Shown one piece after another: positions 28,531 through 36,406 of a DNA stretch of 64,000 nucleotides. The position numbers and the translations under genes were made by a program. How positions within the stretch are numbered: the first letter of the stretch is position 1; every line of letters starts with the position of its first letter. The stretch comes from JAVVHH01 sp964235765 (GTDB taxonomy: Bacteria > Pseudomonadota > Alphaproteobacteria > Acetobacterales > Acetobacteraceae): contig CAXSDH010000009.1 of NCBI GenBank assembly GCA_964235765.1, forward strand, positions 5,459 to 69,458, in the 5' to 3' direction. Under the pieces are notes generated by a model, which ran no database searches, was not told the origin of the DNA, and saw only the letters and a list, made by a program, of their open reading frames with translations.

Positions 28531-29372
28531 GGCAAGCGCCGCACCTGCATGCTGGTTTCGAGCAGCACGCCGCTTGGCTCGACGGTGCCCGTTACCGGCG
28601 CGGCCGTGATCGGATGCGGGCTGGCTGCGAGGGGAATATGGCCTTCCGCGGTCAGCAACCCGGATGTAGCATCCAAACCGATCCAGCCGGCGCCCGGCAG
28701 GAAGGCTTCCGCCCAGGCGTGCAACTCGGCACTGTCCGGCTCCTCCCCGTCTGGCAGTTGGACGAGGTAACCGGAGACGAACCGGGCGGCGATACCGTGC
28801 ATGCGGAGCAACTGCACCAGCATCCATGCGGAGTCGCGGCAGGAACCCCGGCCCTCGGCCAAGGTGCGATCGGGGTTCCAGACACCCGCCTCCATGCGGG
28901 TGATGTAGGCGATTCGATCCCGCACCCTGCGGTTGAGATCGAGCAGCAAAGGCACGGTCGGGCTCGTGGCCGGCGACTCCGCCCGCAGCGCCTCCATAGG
29001 AGGGCCGGACTGGTCGGGCCTGCGGAACTGCGCAAGGTCGTCCGCGACCTCGTTGTACAGAAACGGCCAATCCGCCGCCTGAGGCTCCAACAGGAAATCG
29101 AACGGGTCTTGCGGCGCTAGATCGGCGATGAGATCCACGATCACCTCCAGGTGCTCCGTAGCATCCTGCAGGACAATCCTTGCTAAAGTGTTACCGAGCG
29201 GGTCCTGCTGCCAATGAATCGACGCGGGCGCGGGAGCGACCTGCAACGCGTAGTGGATAATGGGTGCCCGCGCCCCTTGCATCGGCCTGAGCCGGATGCT
29301 CTGCGGCCCGACCCGGACCTTACGGTCGTACCTATAGAGTGTGCGATGGACCAGTCCGACCCTCAGCGACAT
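28527..29372 (-). CDS. Transglutaminase-like protein lacking the DUF2126 domain
   Basis: A 281-residue transglutaminase-fold protein with N-terminus MSLRVGLVHRTLYRYDRKVRVGPQ and triad in EGRGSCRDSAWM (Cys178), ELHAWAEAF (His218) and GLDATSG (Asp234). As I recall the family, this sequence type is usually the first part of a protein of about 1100 residues that continues into DUF2126. Here it stops right after the transglutaminase domain (VTGTVEPSGVLLETSMQV...), and no DUF2126 follows. The ATG at 29372 lies 1 base after the FAD oxidoreductase stop; the ATP-grasp gene overlaps its end. Confidence 0.9.
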   Translation of the reverse strand: MSLRVGLVHRTLYRYDRKVRVGPQSIRLRPMQGARAPIIHYALQVAPAPASIHWQQDPLGNTLARIVLQDATEHLEVIVDLIADLAPQDPFDFLLEPQAADWPFLYNEVADDLAQFRRPDQSGPPMEALRAESPATSPTVPLLLDLNRRVRDRIAYITRMEAGVWNPDRTLAEGRGSCRDSAWMLVQLLRMHGIAARFVSGYLVQLPDGEEPDSAELHAWAEAFLPGAGWIGLDATSGLLTAEGHIPLAASPHPITAAPVTGTVEPSGVLLETSMQVRRLP

Positions 29373-29373
29373 G

Positions 29374-30498
29374 CTAGGCGGCAGCCGTGAGCGAGAACCG
29401 CGCGGGATCGACCGCGGGCAGGATCGCGCCGGCCGGCCCGGGATCGCGCCCGGCGATGACGTCCGCCACGAGCCTGCCTGCGGCCGGCGAGGTCTGGATG
29501 CCGTAGCCGCCCTGCCCCACGCACCAGAAAAAGCCGTCCGCTCCCGGGTCCCAGCCAAAGGCCAGGCTGCGGTCCGGCGTGAAGGTGCGGAGCCCGGCCC
29601 AACTGTGCTCGACCCGGCGCACCTCGATATCTAACGCTTGCTGCATCCGGTCGATTGCGATGGCCACGTCGAGTTCGTCGGGCGCCACGTCGTGCGGGTG
29701 CATGTCGGTCTCGTCGGCCGGGCTGACCATCAGCTTCGTGCGGGCCTCCGGACGAATATACCAGGTGTGGTCCACGTCGTTCACCATTGGCCAGTTCGTC
29801 GCTTGCCAGGGCGCCGGGTCGATCACGCAGCCGGTCCGGCGCTTCGGCACCAGCCCCAGCGGCGCGACGCCCGCCTGTGCGGCCACCTCATCGCCCCAGG
29901 CCCCCGCGGCGTTCACCACCACGGCCGCCCGGAACGCGCCGCCGCCGCTGGTCTGCACGTGCCATTGCCCGTCCCGCCGCTCGATCCGCCCGGTGCGGCT
30001 GCGCAGGGCCAAGGCGCCGCCCTGCGCCCGCAACTGCCGGATGAACCCTTGGTGCAGGGCGGCCACATCCATGTCGAAGGCGTCGTCCTCGATGGCGGCC
30101 TGGGCCGCATAGCCCGCCCGCAGGGCCGGAACCAGCGCCGTCACCTCCGCGATGGACGCCTCCCGCAACCCGGTCCCTTCGGCGAGAAGCCGGTTCAGGT
30201 GATCCCGCTGTTCGGATGGCGCCAGGAACACCACCGGGCGGTGCGCCAGGATCGGCGCGTCGGCAAAGCCCTGCGGCGGGCGCTCGAAGAATGGGCGCGA
30301 GAGCCCGGTCAGCACGCGCACGTCGGGCGGCCCGTAGTTCAGAATCCAGATCGCGGCGGAACGCCCGGTGCTGTGATAGCCCGGCGCCTCTTCTGCCTCG
30401 ACCAGCGCCACCCGGCGGTCGGCCGAGAGATGCGCCGCCACGGTGGCCCCGGCGATTCCTGCGCCGATGACGATGGCGTCCAGCTCATGAGTGTCCAT
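29374..30498 (-). CDS. FAD-dependent oxidoreductase of the D-amino acid oxidase (DAO) family
   Basis: A 374-residue flavoenzyme. The N-terminal dinucleotide fold is DAIVIGAGIAGATVAAHLSADRRVALVEAE, with GYHSTGRSAA and the C-terminal FAD-closing block FFWCVGQGGYGIQTSPAAGRLVAD. DAO-family members oxidise secondary or primary amines such as glycine, sarcosine or D-amino acids; the substrate cannot be assigned. It lies 71 bp after dctM and 1 base before the transglutaminase, so it links the TRAP genes to the ATP-grasp set on one strand. It might oxidise an amino acid imported by the TRAP system. Confidence 0.88.
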   Translation of the reverse strand: MDTHELDAIVIGAGIAGATVAAHLSADRRVALVEAEEAPGYHSTGRSAAIWILNYGPPDVRVLTGLSRPFFERPPQGFADAPILAHRPVVFLAPSEQRDHLNRLLAEGTGLREASIAEVTALVPALRAGYAAQAAIEDDAFDMDVAALHQGFIRQLRAQGGALALRSRTGRIERRDGQWHVQTSGGGAFRAAVVVNAAGAWGDEVAAQAGVAPLGLVPKRRTGCVIDPAPWQATNWPMVNDVDHTWYIRPEARTKLMVSPADETDMHPHDVAPDELDVAIAIDRMQQALDIEVRRVEHSWAGLRTFTPDRSLAFGWDPGADGFFWCVGQGGYGIQTSPAAGRLVADVIAGRDPGPAGAILPAVDPARFSLTAAA

Positions 30499-30518
30499 GC
30501 GCCAGCATCGTCAACCCC

Positions 30519-30564
30519 GCCGGTCGGCGCAAGCCGCTCGGCCAGCCGGTCGGCGCAAGCCGCT
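30519..30564. repeat. Two direct 20-nt repeats in the dctM-FAD oxidoreductase gap
   Basis: GCCGGTCGGCGCAAGCCGCT occurs at 30519-30538 and 30545-30564, a 26-base period. Each copy holds CGGC-GCAA-GCCG, a small stem with a GNRA-like loop. The pair fills most of the 71-bp gap and could slow transcription or protect mRNA; that is inference. Confidence 0.6.
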
Positions 30565-30569
30565 TGTGG

Positions 30570-31916
30570 CTAACGTCTGTATACGATATCCGGCAGCCAC
30601 ATCGCGATGCCCGGCAGCAGCGAGAGGATCACCACTGCCAAGCCCATCAGAGCCACGAAGGGCAGCGTGCCCCAGATGATCGGCCCCAGGCCGATATCCG
30701 GCGCGATGCGGTTGATGACGAAGATGTTGAGCCCCACCGGCGGGTGGATCAGCCCCATCTCCATCACCACCGCCATCACCACGCCGAACCAGATCAGGTC
30801 GAACCCGGCCGCGCGAAGCGGCGGCAGGATGATCGGCGCCGTCATGAGGATGATCGAGACCGGCGGCAGGAAGAAGCCCAGCACGACCACGAGAAACAGG
30901 ATCGCCGCCAGCAGGAACCACTTGCCGAGCGCCAGCCCGACGATCCAGCCCGCCGCCGCCTGGCTGATATGCAGGTAGCTCATCACGTACGAGTAGAGCA
31001 GGCTCATGCCGATGATCAGCAGCAGCATGCCGCTCTCGCCCAGCGTGCCGGAAAAGATCGGCTTGAGATCGGCGATGCGGTACGCGCCGTACACGGCCGC
31101 GATCAACACCAGGGCCAGCACGGCGCCTAGCCCGGCCGTCTCGCTGGGTGTCGCGATGCCGCCATAGAGGGCGACCATCACGCCGGTCAGCAGCACCAGG
31201 AACGGCAGCACCCGCGGCAGCGCGGCGAGCCGGTCGCTGAACGTGTAGGTATCTTGCCGCAAGATCGCGCTTCGCGGCCCGCCCTTGGCAGCCAGCGTCG
31301 TGGCCCGGGAGAACTCCTTGCGCCAATGCAGCATCGCATAGCCGGCGAACAGCAGCACCAGCAGAACGCCCGGCCCGATCCCCGCCAGGAACAGGCGCCC
31401 AAGCGACTGCTCGGCGGCTACCGCGTAGAGGATCAGCACGATGCTGGGCGGCAGCAATATGCCCAGCGTTCCGCCCGCCGCCACCAGCCCGGCCGCAAAC
31501 CCCGGCGAGTATCCGCGCCGCCGCATCTCGGGAATGCCCGAACTGCCGATGGCGCTGCACGTGGCCGGGCTGCTGCCGGCCATGGCGGCGAACAGTCCAC
31601 AGGCGATCACGACGGCCACCCCGAGCCCGCCGGGCACCCGGTGCAGCCAGGTGTGCAAGGCGTCATACAAATCCTTGCCGGCGCGTGACTTGCCGATCGC
31701 CGCGCCCTTCAGGATGAACAACGGAATAGTCAGCAGCGTGATGCTGGCCAGCTCCTCGTACACGTTCTGCGCGACGGTATCGAGCGAGGCGGCCGGCATG
31801 AAGGCGAGCATGAACAAGGTCGCTACCCCGCCCAGCGCGAAGGCGATGGGCATGCCGGAAAACAGCGCCACGAGGGTCGCTCCGCCATACATCAGGCCGA
31901 TCTGCAGCGTGGACAT
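30570..31916 (-). CDS. dctM: TRAP transporter large permease DctM
   Basis: The large membrane subunit of a tripartite ATP-independent periplasmic transporter, driven by an ion gradient. It has 448 residues with about 12 hydrophobic segments. Typical blocks are GMPIAFALGGVATLFML, SSPATCSAIGSSGIPEMRRRGY, GGTLGILLPPSIVLILYA and the C-terminal IHPPVGLNIFVINRIA. It starts 4 bp after dctQ. Transported ligand unknown. Confidence 0.94.
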   Translation of the reverse strand: MSTLQIGLMYGGATLVALFSGMPIAFALGGVATLFMLAFMPAASLDTVAQNVYEELASITLLTIPLFILKGAAIGKSRAGKDLYDALHTWLHRVPGGLGVAVVIACGLFAAMAGSSPATCSAIGSSGIPEMRRRGYSPGFAAGLVAAGGTLGILLPPSIVLILYAVAAEQSLGRLFLAGIGPGVLLVLLFAGYAMLHWRKEFSRATTLAAKGGPRSAILRQDTYTFSDRLAALPRVLPFLVLLTGVMVALYGGIATPSETAGLGAVLALVLIAAVYGAYRIADLKPIFSGTLGESGMLLLIIGMSLLYSYVMSYLHISQAAAGWIVGLALGKWFLLAAILFLVVVLGFFLPPVSIILMTAPIILPPLRAAGFDLIWFGVVMAVVMEMGLIHPPVGLNIFVINRIAPDIGLGPIIWGTLPFVALMGLAVVILSLLPGIAMWLPDIVYRR

Positions 31917-31920
31917 CGGT

Positions 31921-32505
31921 TTAGGGCGGCGAGGGCGCGAGGTGGGCGGGTTGGCTATCCCGGTGCCGGCTGTCGAGCAACTGCAGCAGCAACTGCAAAG
32001 CCAACATGGCCATGCCGGCGGTCATGCAGCCATAGGGGATCCAAAGGGGCGGCCCCCACGCCGAGGGCGTGGTCTGCCCGTCGGCCAACGCCTCGAGCAG
32101 CAGCGTGTAGCTTTTCCAGGCGAAGAACCCGACGAACAGCAAGCTGAAGAAGTCCGCCAGTATCCCCCGGAGGAAATCGAGACCCGGCGGCAGCACGTGG
32201 GAGAGCGCATCGATCGCCACATGCCCGCGCCTGGCCTGCACCCAGGCGGCGGAGCCGAACGTCGCGCCGATCAGCAGGAACGTGCTCAGCTCGTCCTGCC
32301 AGTCGCTGGCGATGCTGAAGAAGTAACGCCCCGCGACCTCCCAGGTCAGCACGCACCCGGCGGCGCCGATCGCGACCGCCGAGAGCACCGCCATGAGGGT
32401 ATTGACCGCGTCCAACCCGGCCTGCGCCTGGCCGAGCAGGCCGGTGCGAGGCACGTCGGCCTCTGGGATCGCGCCCGATGCGGCGTCGATCCCGTGCGTG
32501 CTCAA
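31921..32505 (-). CDS. dctQ: TRAP transporter small permease DctQ, probable TTG start
   Basis: The small four-helix membrane subunit of the TRAP transporter, about 194 residues. Core family region: LTWEVAGRYFFSIASDWQDELSTFLLIGATFGSAAWVQARRGHVAIDAL, then two further helices. The frame is open into dctP. A TTG at 32505 overlaps the dctP stop (TTGA) with GAGG 7 nt upstream; a GTG about 50 bases further in is an alternative. Homology proper starts only near residue 25, so the start is less certain than the gene. Confidence 0.85.
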   Translation of the reverse strand: MSTHGIDAASGAIPEADVPRTGLLGQAQAGLDAVNTLMAVLSAVAIGAAGCVLTWEVAGRYFFSIASDWQDELSTFLLIGATFGSAAWVQARRGHVAIDALSHVLPPGLDFLRGILADFFSLLFVGFFAWKSYTLLLEALADGQTTPSAWGPPLWIPYGCMTAGMAMLALQLLLQLLDSRHRDSQPAHLAPSPP

Positions 32506-33521
32506 GCGACGGCCTCGGCCAGCTTCAGCAGCGCGGCGCAAGACGCGTTGCGCTCGGAAAAGTCCTTCCAGGCCGTCGCCTGCGCCAGCGCCTTCCATTT
32601 GCCGATGGCGGCGGGATCCATCTCCTTGGCCGTCACGCCCACCTTCGCGTACACGCGCGCCAGGTCGTCGTCGTCGGCCTTCGCGGACTGCAGCCCGAAC
32701 GCCTCCATCTCCAGGCCGACCTCGTCGATGAGCTTCTGGTGGGCGGGCGGCAAGCTGTCGAATATCTGCTTGGAGATCAGCAGCGGCTCGAACATGAACC
32801 AGAAGCTGCCCGCCTTGCCGGACGTGACCGCCTTGCTGATCTCCTCCAGCCGGAACGAGATCAGGCTCGTGGCAGACGTGACCGCGGCGTCCAACGACCC
32901 CGTTTGCATCGCGGCGTAAATCTCGTTGCTGGGCACCGAACTGATGATGCCGCCCGCCTGCTTCAGCATCAGGTCCATCTCGCGGGAGCCGCCGCGCACC
33001 TTCAAACCCTTCACATCGTCCGGCACCACGACCGGCGTGCTGCGGGAAGCGGTGCCGCCCGACTGCCAAATCCAGGTGACGATGCGGATACCGCGCTTGT
33101 CGAGCAGGCTGACCAGTTCCTGGCCGATCGGCTGCCTCTTCCAGGCCATGCCCTGCCCGTAGTTGGTGACCAGGCAGGGCATCAGCCCGATGTTCACCTC
33201 CGGCACCTCACCCCCGGCATAGGCGAGCGGGTAGACCGACATGTCGAGCGCGCCGCGCCGCAAGGAGGAAAACTGCGCCACCGTCTTCATCAGCGACGAG
33301 CCCGGATAGATCTCGAACGCCAGCTCGCCGTTGCTGCGCTTCTGCACCTCGGCCGCGAAGCGCCGGACCAGGCGATCGCGGAAGTCACCCTGCTCGAGCG
33401 TGCCGCCGGGGAACTGGTGGCTGATCTTGAGCGTACGGGTCGCGGCATGGGCGCCGCCCGCGCGCAGCACAGCAGGCGCCGCAAGCATCGAACCAACAAA
33501 GGTACGGCGGTTGAAGGACAT
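32502..33521 (-). CDS. dctP: TRAP transporter substrate-binding protein DctP
   Basis: The periplasmic receptor of the TRAP system, 339 residues. An N-terminal signal with paired Arg (SFNRRTFVGSMLAAPAVLRAGGAHA) precedes TLKISHQFPGGTLEQGDF. The TRAP motif region is present: KVRGGSREMDLMLKQAGG and PSNEIYAAMQTGSLDAAVTS. ATG 33521 has GGGAG 6-7 nt upstream; a longer frame reaching 33563 has no such support. First gene of dctPQM, divergent from the Nudix gene at 33594. Confidence 0.93.
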   Translation of the reverse strand: MSFNRRTFVGSMLAAPAVLRAGGAHAATRTLKISHQFPGGTLEQGDFRDRLVRRFAAEVQKRSNGELAFEIYPGSSLMKTVAQFSSLRRGALDMSVYPLAYAGGEVPEVNIGLMPCLVTNYGQGMAWKRQPIGQELVSLLDKRGIRIVTWIWQSGGTASRSTPVVVPDDVKGLKVRGGSREMDLMLKQAGGIISSVPSNEIYAAMQTGSLDAAVTSATSLISFRLEEISKAVTSGKAGSFWFMFEPLLISKQIFDSLPPAHQKLIDEVGLEMEAFGLQSAKADDDDLARVYAKVGVTAKEMDPAAIGKWKALAQATAWKDFSERNASCAALLKLAEAVA

Positions 33522-33593
33522 GGTCAGCTCCCGGGGATGGCTTCTTTGTTTGGCAGTTGGCACCTATATGACGGCGCGGAACGGGGACAGCAA

Positions 33594-34028
33594 GTGATTG
33601 GAACGCGAGAGTACCCCGCCCGGCCCCTGGTTGGGATCGGCGTGGTCCTGCTCAGGCCCGGCGCGGTTTTGCTGGTCCGCCGGACCAAGCCGCCGGCTGC
33701 CGGAAGCTGGAGCCTGCCCGGCGGCGCACAGGAACTGGGCGAGACTGCGGAGCATGCGGCGCGGCGCGAGCTGCGCGAGGAGTCGGGCCTGGAGGCCGGC
33801 CCGCTGGTGCTTGCCGCCAACGTGGACAGCATCCATCGGGATGGGGAGGGCCGCGTGCAGTTCCACTATACGATCCTGGACTTCGCCGGCGCCTGGCAGG
33901 GTGGCGAACCGGTGGCGGGAGGCGACGTGTCCGCGGCGGTGTTCGCGCCGCTCGATGGGCTGGGGCCGTATGCTTTGTGGGACGAAGCGCACCGGGTGAT
34001 CGGCATCGCCCGGCGGTTGCTGGCCTAG
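33594..34028 (+). CDS. Nudix hydrolase
   Basis: A 144-residue Nudix pyrophosphohydrolase. The Nudix box GGAQELGETAEHAARRELREESGL is complete, preceded by RPLVGIGVVLLRPGAVLLVRRTKPPAAGSWSLPGG. ADP-ribose, dinucleotide or oxidised-nucleotide substrates are all possible. The GTG at 33594 fits the usual N-terminus; an in-frame ATG at 33537 would add 19 residues and crowd the divergent dctP start. It is convergent with the small membrane gene, the two stops overlapping by a few bases. Confidence 0.88.
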   Translation: MIGTREYPARPLVGIGVVLLRPGAVLLVRRTKPPAAGSWSLPGGAQELGETAEHAARRELREESGLEAGPLVLAANVDSIHRDGEGRVQFHYTILDFAGAWQGGEPVAGGDVSAAVFAPLDGLGPYALWDEAHRVIGIARRLLA

Positions 34029-34318
34029 CTCCGGCGCCGCCGCGACGGCGAGGCGGTCCCCAGGTTGAACGATGCCGCCATGCCCGCGCAGATCACGCCC
34101 AGGCTCGCCGGCGCCAGCCAGAGCGGGCGGAGCAGCAAGGGCAGCTCCAGCCACTCCCACATCCAGGCCGTGCTGTGCGAACGCATCCAGGCCGCGAAAC
34201 CACGGTCCAGCAGCACGAGTCCCTGCCCCAGCGTCAACCCCTGTGGCGTCAACGTCGCGATCGCGATCGCCGACACGAGCAGCAGCGCAGCCAGCGCCGC
34301 ACAGACGCGCGCCGCCAT
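34025..34318 (-). CDS. Small two-helix membrane protein downstream of msrP
   Basis: A 97-residue protein with two hydrophobic segments (about residues 3-23, and 58-83) separated by a short amphipathic stretch rich in Trp (RGFAAWMRSHSTAWMWEW), ending in a basic SRRRRS tail. Its ATG shares one base with the msrP stop (TGATG), so the two are probably translated together. I do not recognise the family. It is far too small and lacks the multi-helix haem-binding layout of MsrQ. A membrane anchor or electron-transfer helper for MsrP is conceivable but unproven. Confidence 0.7.
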   Translation of the reverse strand: MAARVCAALAALLLVSAIAIATLTPQGLTLGQGLVLLDRGFAAWMRSHSTAWMWEWLELPLLLRPLWLAPASLGVICAGMAASFNLGTASPSRRRRS

Positions 34319-35238
34319 CAAGTGAATAGCTTGTCGCCGGACATGCCGGAATACAGCCCGGCGACGTAGTCCCCGTAGCCGTTGTAGATCTTGGTCGGCA
34401 CGCGCTCATCCGTGCCGAGCAGCCGCTCCGACGCCTGGCTCCAGCGCGCGTGCGGCACGGCCGGGTTCACGTTGGCCCAGAAGCCGTATTCGCTTGGCTG
34501 GGTGGCCTGCCAGGAATTCAGCGGCTGCTTGTCGGTGAAGGTGAAGCGGACGATCGACTTCACCGACTTGAAGCCGTACTTCCAGGGTAGAACAAGCCGG
34601 ATGGGCGCGCCGTTCTGCTTGGGGATGGACTTGCCATAGAGGCCGGTGGCCAGGAATGCGAGGTCGTTGTTGGCTTCGGCCATCGTCACGCCCTCGACGT
34701 AGGGCCAGTCGATCACGCTGAGCCGCAGGCCGGGCATGCTCTTGGGGTCGTTCAGGGTTTCCATGACCAGGTACTTGGCCGACGAGGTGGGCGCGCACAG
34801 GCTCACGAAATCCTTCAGCGGGAAGCCAGTCCACGGCACCGTCATGGCCCAGGCTTCGACGCAGCGGTGGCGATAAACCCGCTCCTCGAGGCTCACCTGC
34901 TTCATCAGGTCGTCGAAGTCGATGGTCCGCGGCTTCTCGACCATGCCGTCGATCTTGATCTGCCACGGGCTGATCGGCAGCCGCTGCGCCGCGCGATAGA
35001 TCGACTTGTCGGTGCCGAATTCGTAATAGTTGTTGTACGTCGTCGCGTCCCGCTCCGGCGTGATGTCCCGCCCCGGCTGATAGGCGGCGTTCCGGGGCGC
35101 GCCTTGCGCATATGCCAGATGCGGCAGCGCCAACCCGGCGGCGGCGCCGGCGACCAGGCCGCGACGGCCCAGCACAGCTGTTTCCGGCGTCGCCTCGCGC
35201 CCGGAGATCTCCCAGCCGTGCCGTTTGATCACATTCAT
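34318..35238 (-). CDS. msrP: Protein-methionine-sulfoxide reductase catalytic subunit MsrP
   Basis: A periplasmic molybdenum-cofactor enzyme that reduces methionine sulfoxide in oxidised envelope proteins. It has 306 residues. A twin-arginine signal (GRRGLVAGAAAGLALPHLAYA) precedes the mature protein. The molybdenum-ligating Cys is in YRHRCVEAWAM (Cys126); TTYNNYYEFGTDK, WPYVEGVTMAEA and the C-terminal KIYNGYGDYVAGLY are typical. ATG 35238 has GGAGAGG upstream; a longer frame to 35265 lacks support. The usual haem-b partner MsrQ is not next to it; a 97-residue membrane protein takes that place. Confidence 0.95.
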   Translation of the reverse strand: MNVIKRHGWEISGREATPETAVLGRRGLVAGAAAGLALPHLAYAQGAPRNAAYQPGRDITPERDATTYNNYYEFGTDKSIYRAAQRLPISPWQIKIDGMVEKPRTIDFDDLMKQVSLEERVYRHRCVEAWAMTVPWTGFPLKDFVSLCAPTSSAKYLVMETLNDPKSMPGLRLSVIDWPYVEGVTMAEANNDLAFLATGLYGKSIPKQNGAPIRLVLPWKYGFKSVKSIVRFTFTDKQPLNSWQATQPSEYGFWANVNPAVPHARWSQASERLLGTDERVPTKIYNGYGDYVAGLYSGMSGDKLFT

Positions 35239-35347
35239 CGCGACGCCTCTCCGCTGTTCCGCCATGTGCCGCTCAGGACACGCGACAGATTGAATTTACA
35301 TGATCGCGGTGCAAGGGTCGCGTCAAGGCCGCGTGTAGGCCAAAACC

Positions 35348-35351
35348 GGAG
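35348..35351 (+). promoter_or_regulatory. Shine-Dalgarno GGAG for the TTG start of the desulfhydrase gene
   Basis: GGAG 7 nt before TTG 35359. No ATG or GTG near the family N-terminus fits, so this site decides the start. Confidence 0.6.
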
Positions 35352-35358
35352 ACGCATC

Positions 35359-36363
35359 TTGAACCTTGCCCGATTTCCCCGCGTGAAGCTTTGCCAGGCG
35401 CCCACGCCGTTGGAGTTGCTGCCTAACCTGACCCGGCACTTGGGCGGCCCGCAGATCTGGATGAAGCGCGACGACCTGACGGGCATGGGCCTTGGCGGCA
35501 ACAAGGTCCGCAAGCTGGAGTACCTGGCCGGCGATGCGCTGGCACGGGGCGCCGACCACCTCGTGACCCAGGGCGCCGTGCAATCCAACCACGTGCGCCA
35601 AACGGCTGCCGTGGCGGCCAAGCTCGGGCTGCGCTGCACTGCGGTGCTGGAACACCGGATCGACACCAACGACAGCGCCTATCTCAACAGCGGCAATATG
35701 CTGCTGGACCGCTTGCTGGGCATCGCCATCGAATACCGCCCGGGCGGCACCGACATGCAGGCCGCCATCGAGGAGGTGGGCGCCCGGCTGGAGAAGGACG
35801 GGGCCAAGCCGTATCTGATCCCGGGCGGCGGCTCGAACCCGGTGGGCGCGCTGGGCTATGCCGCGGTCGCCTTCGAACTCGTCAACCAAATCAACGAGCA
35901 GGGCCTGCATGTCGACCGGCTGGTGCACGCGACGGGCAGCGCCGGCACGCAGGCCGGGCTGGTGGCCGGGCTGCATGCGCTGAGCAGCCCCCTGCGGGTG
36001 CTCGGCATCGGCGTCCGCAACCCGCGCGACAAGCAGGAGGCGAACGTGCTCAAGCTGGCGCAGGCGACGGCGGCGCATATGGGCATCGAGCGGCCGATCC
36101 CGGCCGGCGCGGTCGAGGCCAACTGCGATTACGTCGGCGCCGGATACGGCCATGCCACGCCGGGCATGATCGAGGCGGTGCAGATGGTGGCGCGCACGGA
36201 GGGCATCTTCCTCGACCCGGTATATTCCGGGAAAGGCATGGCCGGGCTGATCGACCTCGTCCGCAAGGGCGTGTTCAAGCCCGGGGAGACCGTGGTGTTC
36301 CTGCATACCGGCGGCTCCTCCGGCCTGTTCGGCTATGCCGACACCTTCAACGAAGCTGCGTGA
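35359..36363 (+). CDS. D-cysteine desulfhydrase / ACC deaminase family PLP enzyme, TTG start
   Basis: A pyridoxal-phosphate enzyme of 334 residues. It matches D-cysteine desulfhydrase: FPRVKLCQAPTPLELLPNLTRHLGGPQIWMKRDDLTG, the PLP Lys in GLGGNKVRKLEYL, QSNHVRQTAAVAAKLG, GGGSNPVGALGYA, HATGSAGTQAGL and FLHTGGSSGLFGY. It probably releases H2S, ammonia and pyruvate from D-cysteine; ACC deaminase is the alternative. The frame is open far upstream, but TTG 35359 with GGAG 7 nt before it is where homology begins. Divergent from msrP. Confidence 0.9.
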   Translation: MNLARFPRVKLCQAPTPLELLPNLTRHLGGPQIWMKRDDLTGMGLGGNKVRKLEYLAGDALARGADHLVTQGAVQSNHVRQTAAVAAKLGLRCTAVLEHRIDTNDSAYLNSGNMLLDRLLGIAIEYRPGGTDMQAAIEEVGARLEKDGAKPYLIPGGGSNPVGALGYAAVAFELVNQINEQGLHVDRLVHATGSAGTQAGLVAGLHALSSPLRVLGIGVRNPRDKQEANVLKLAQATAAHMGIERPIPAGAVEANCDYVGAGYGHATPGMIEAVQMVARTEGIFLDPVYSGKGMAGLIDLVRKGVFKPGETVVFLHTGGSSGLFGYADTFNEAA

Positions 36364-36406
36364 CGTGAAGCGCCTCATCGCCCAACAGCCCTGAGCGCGG
36401 CCCGCG

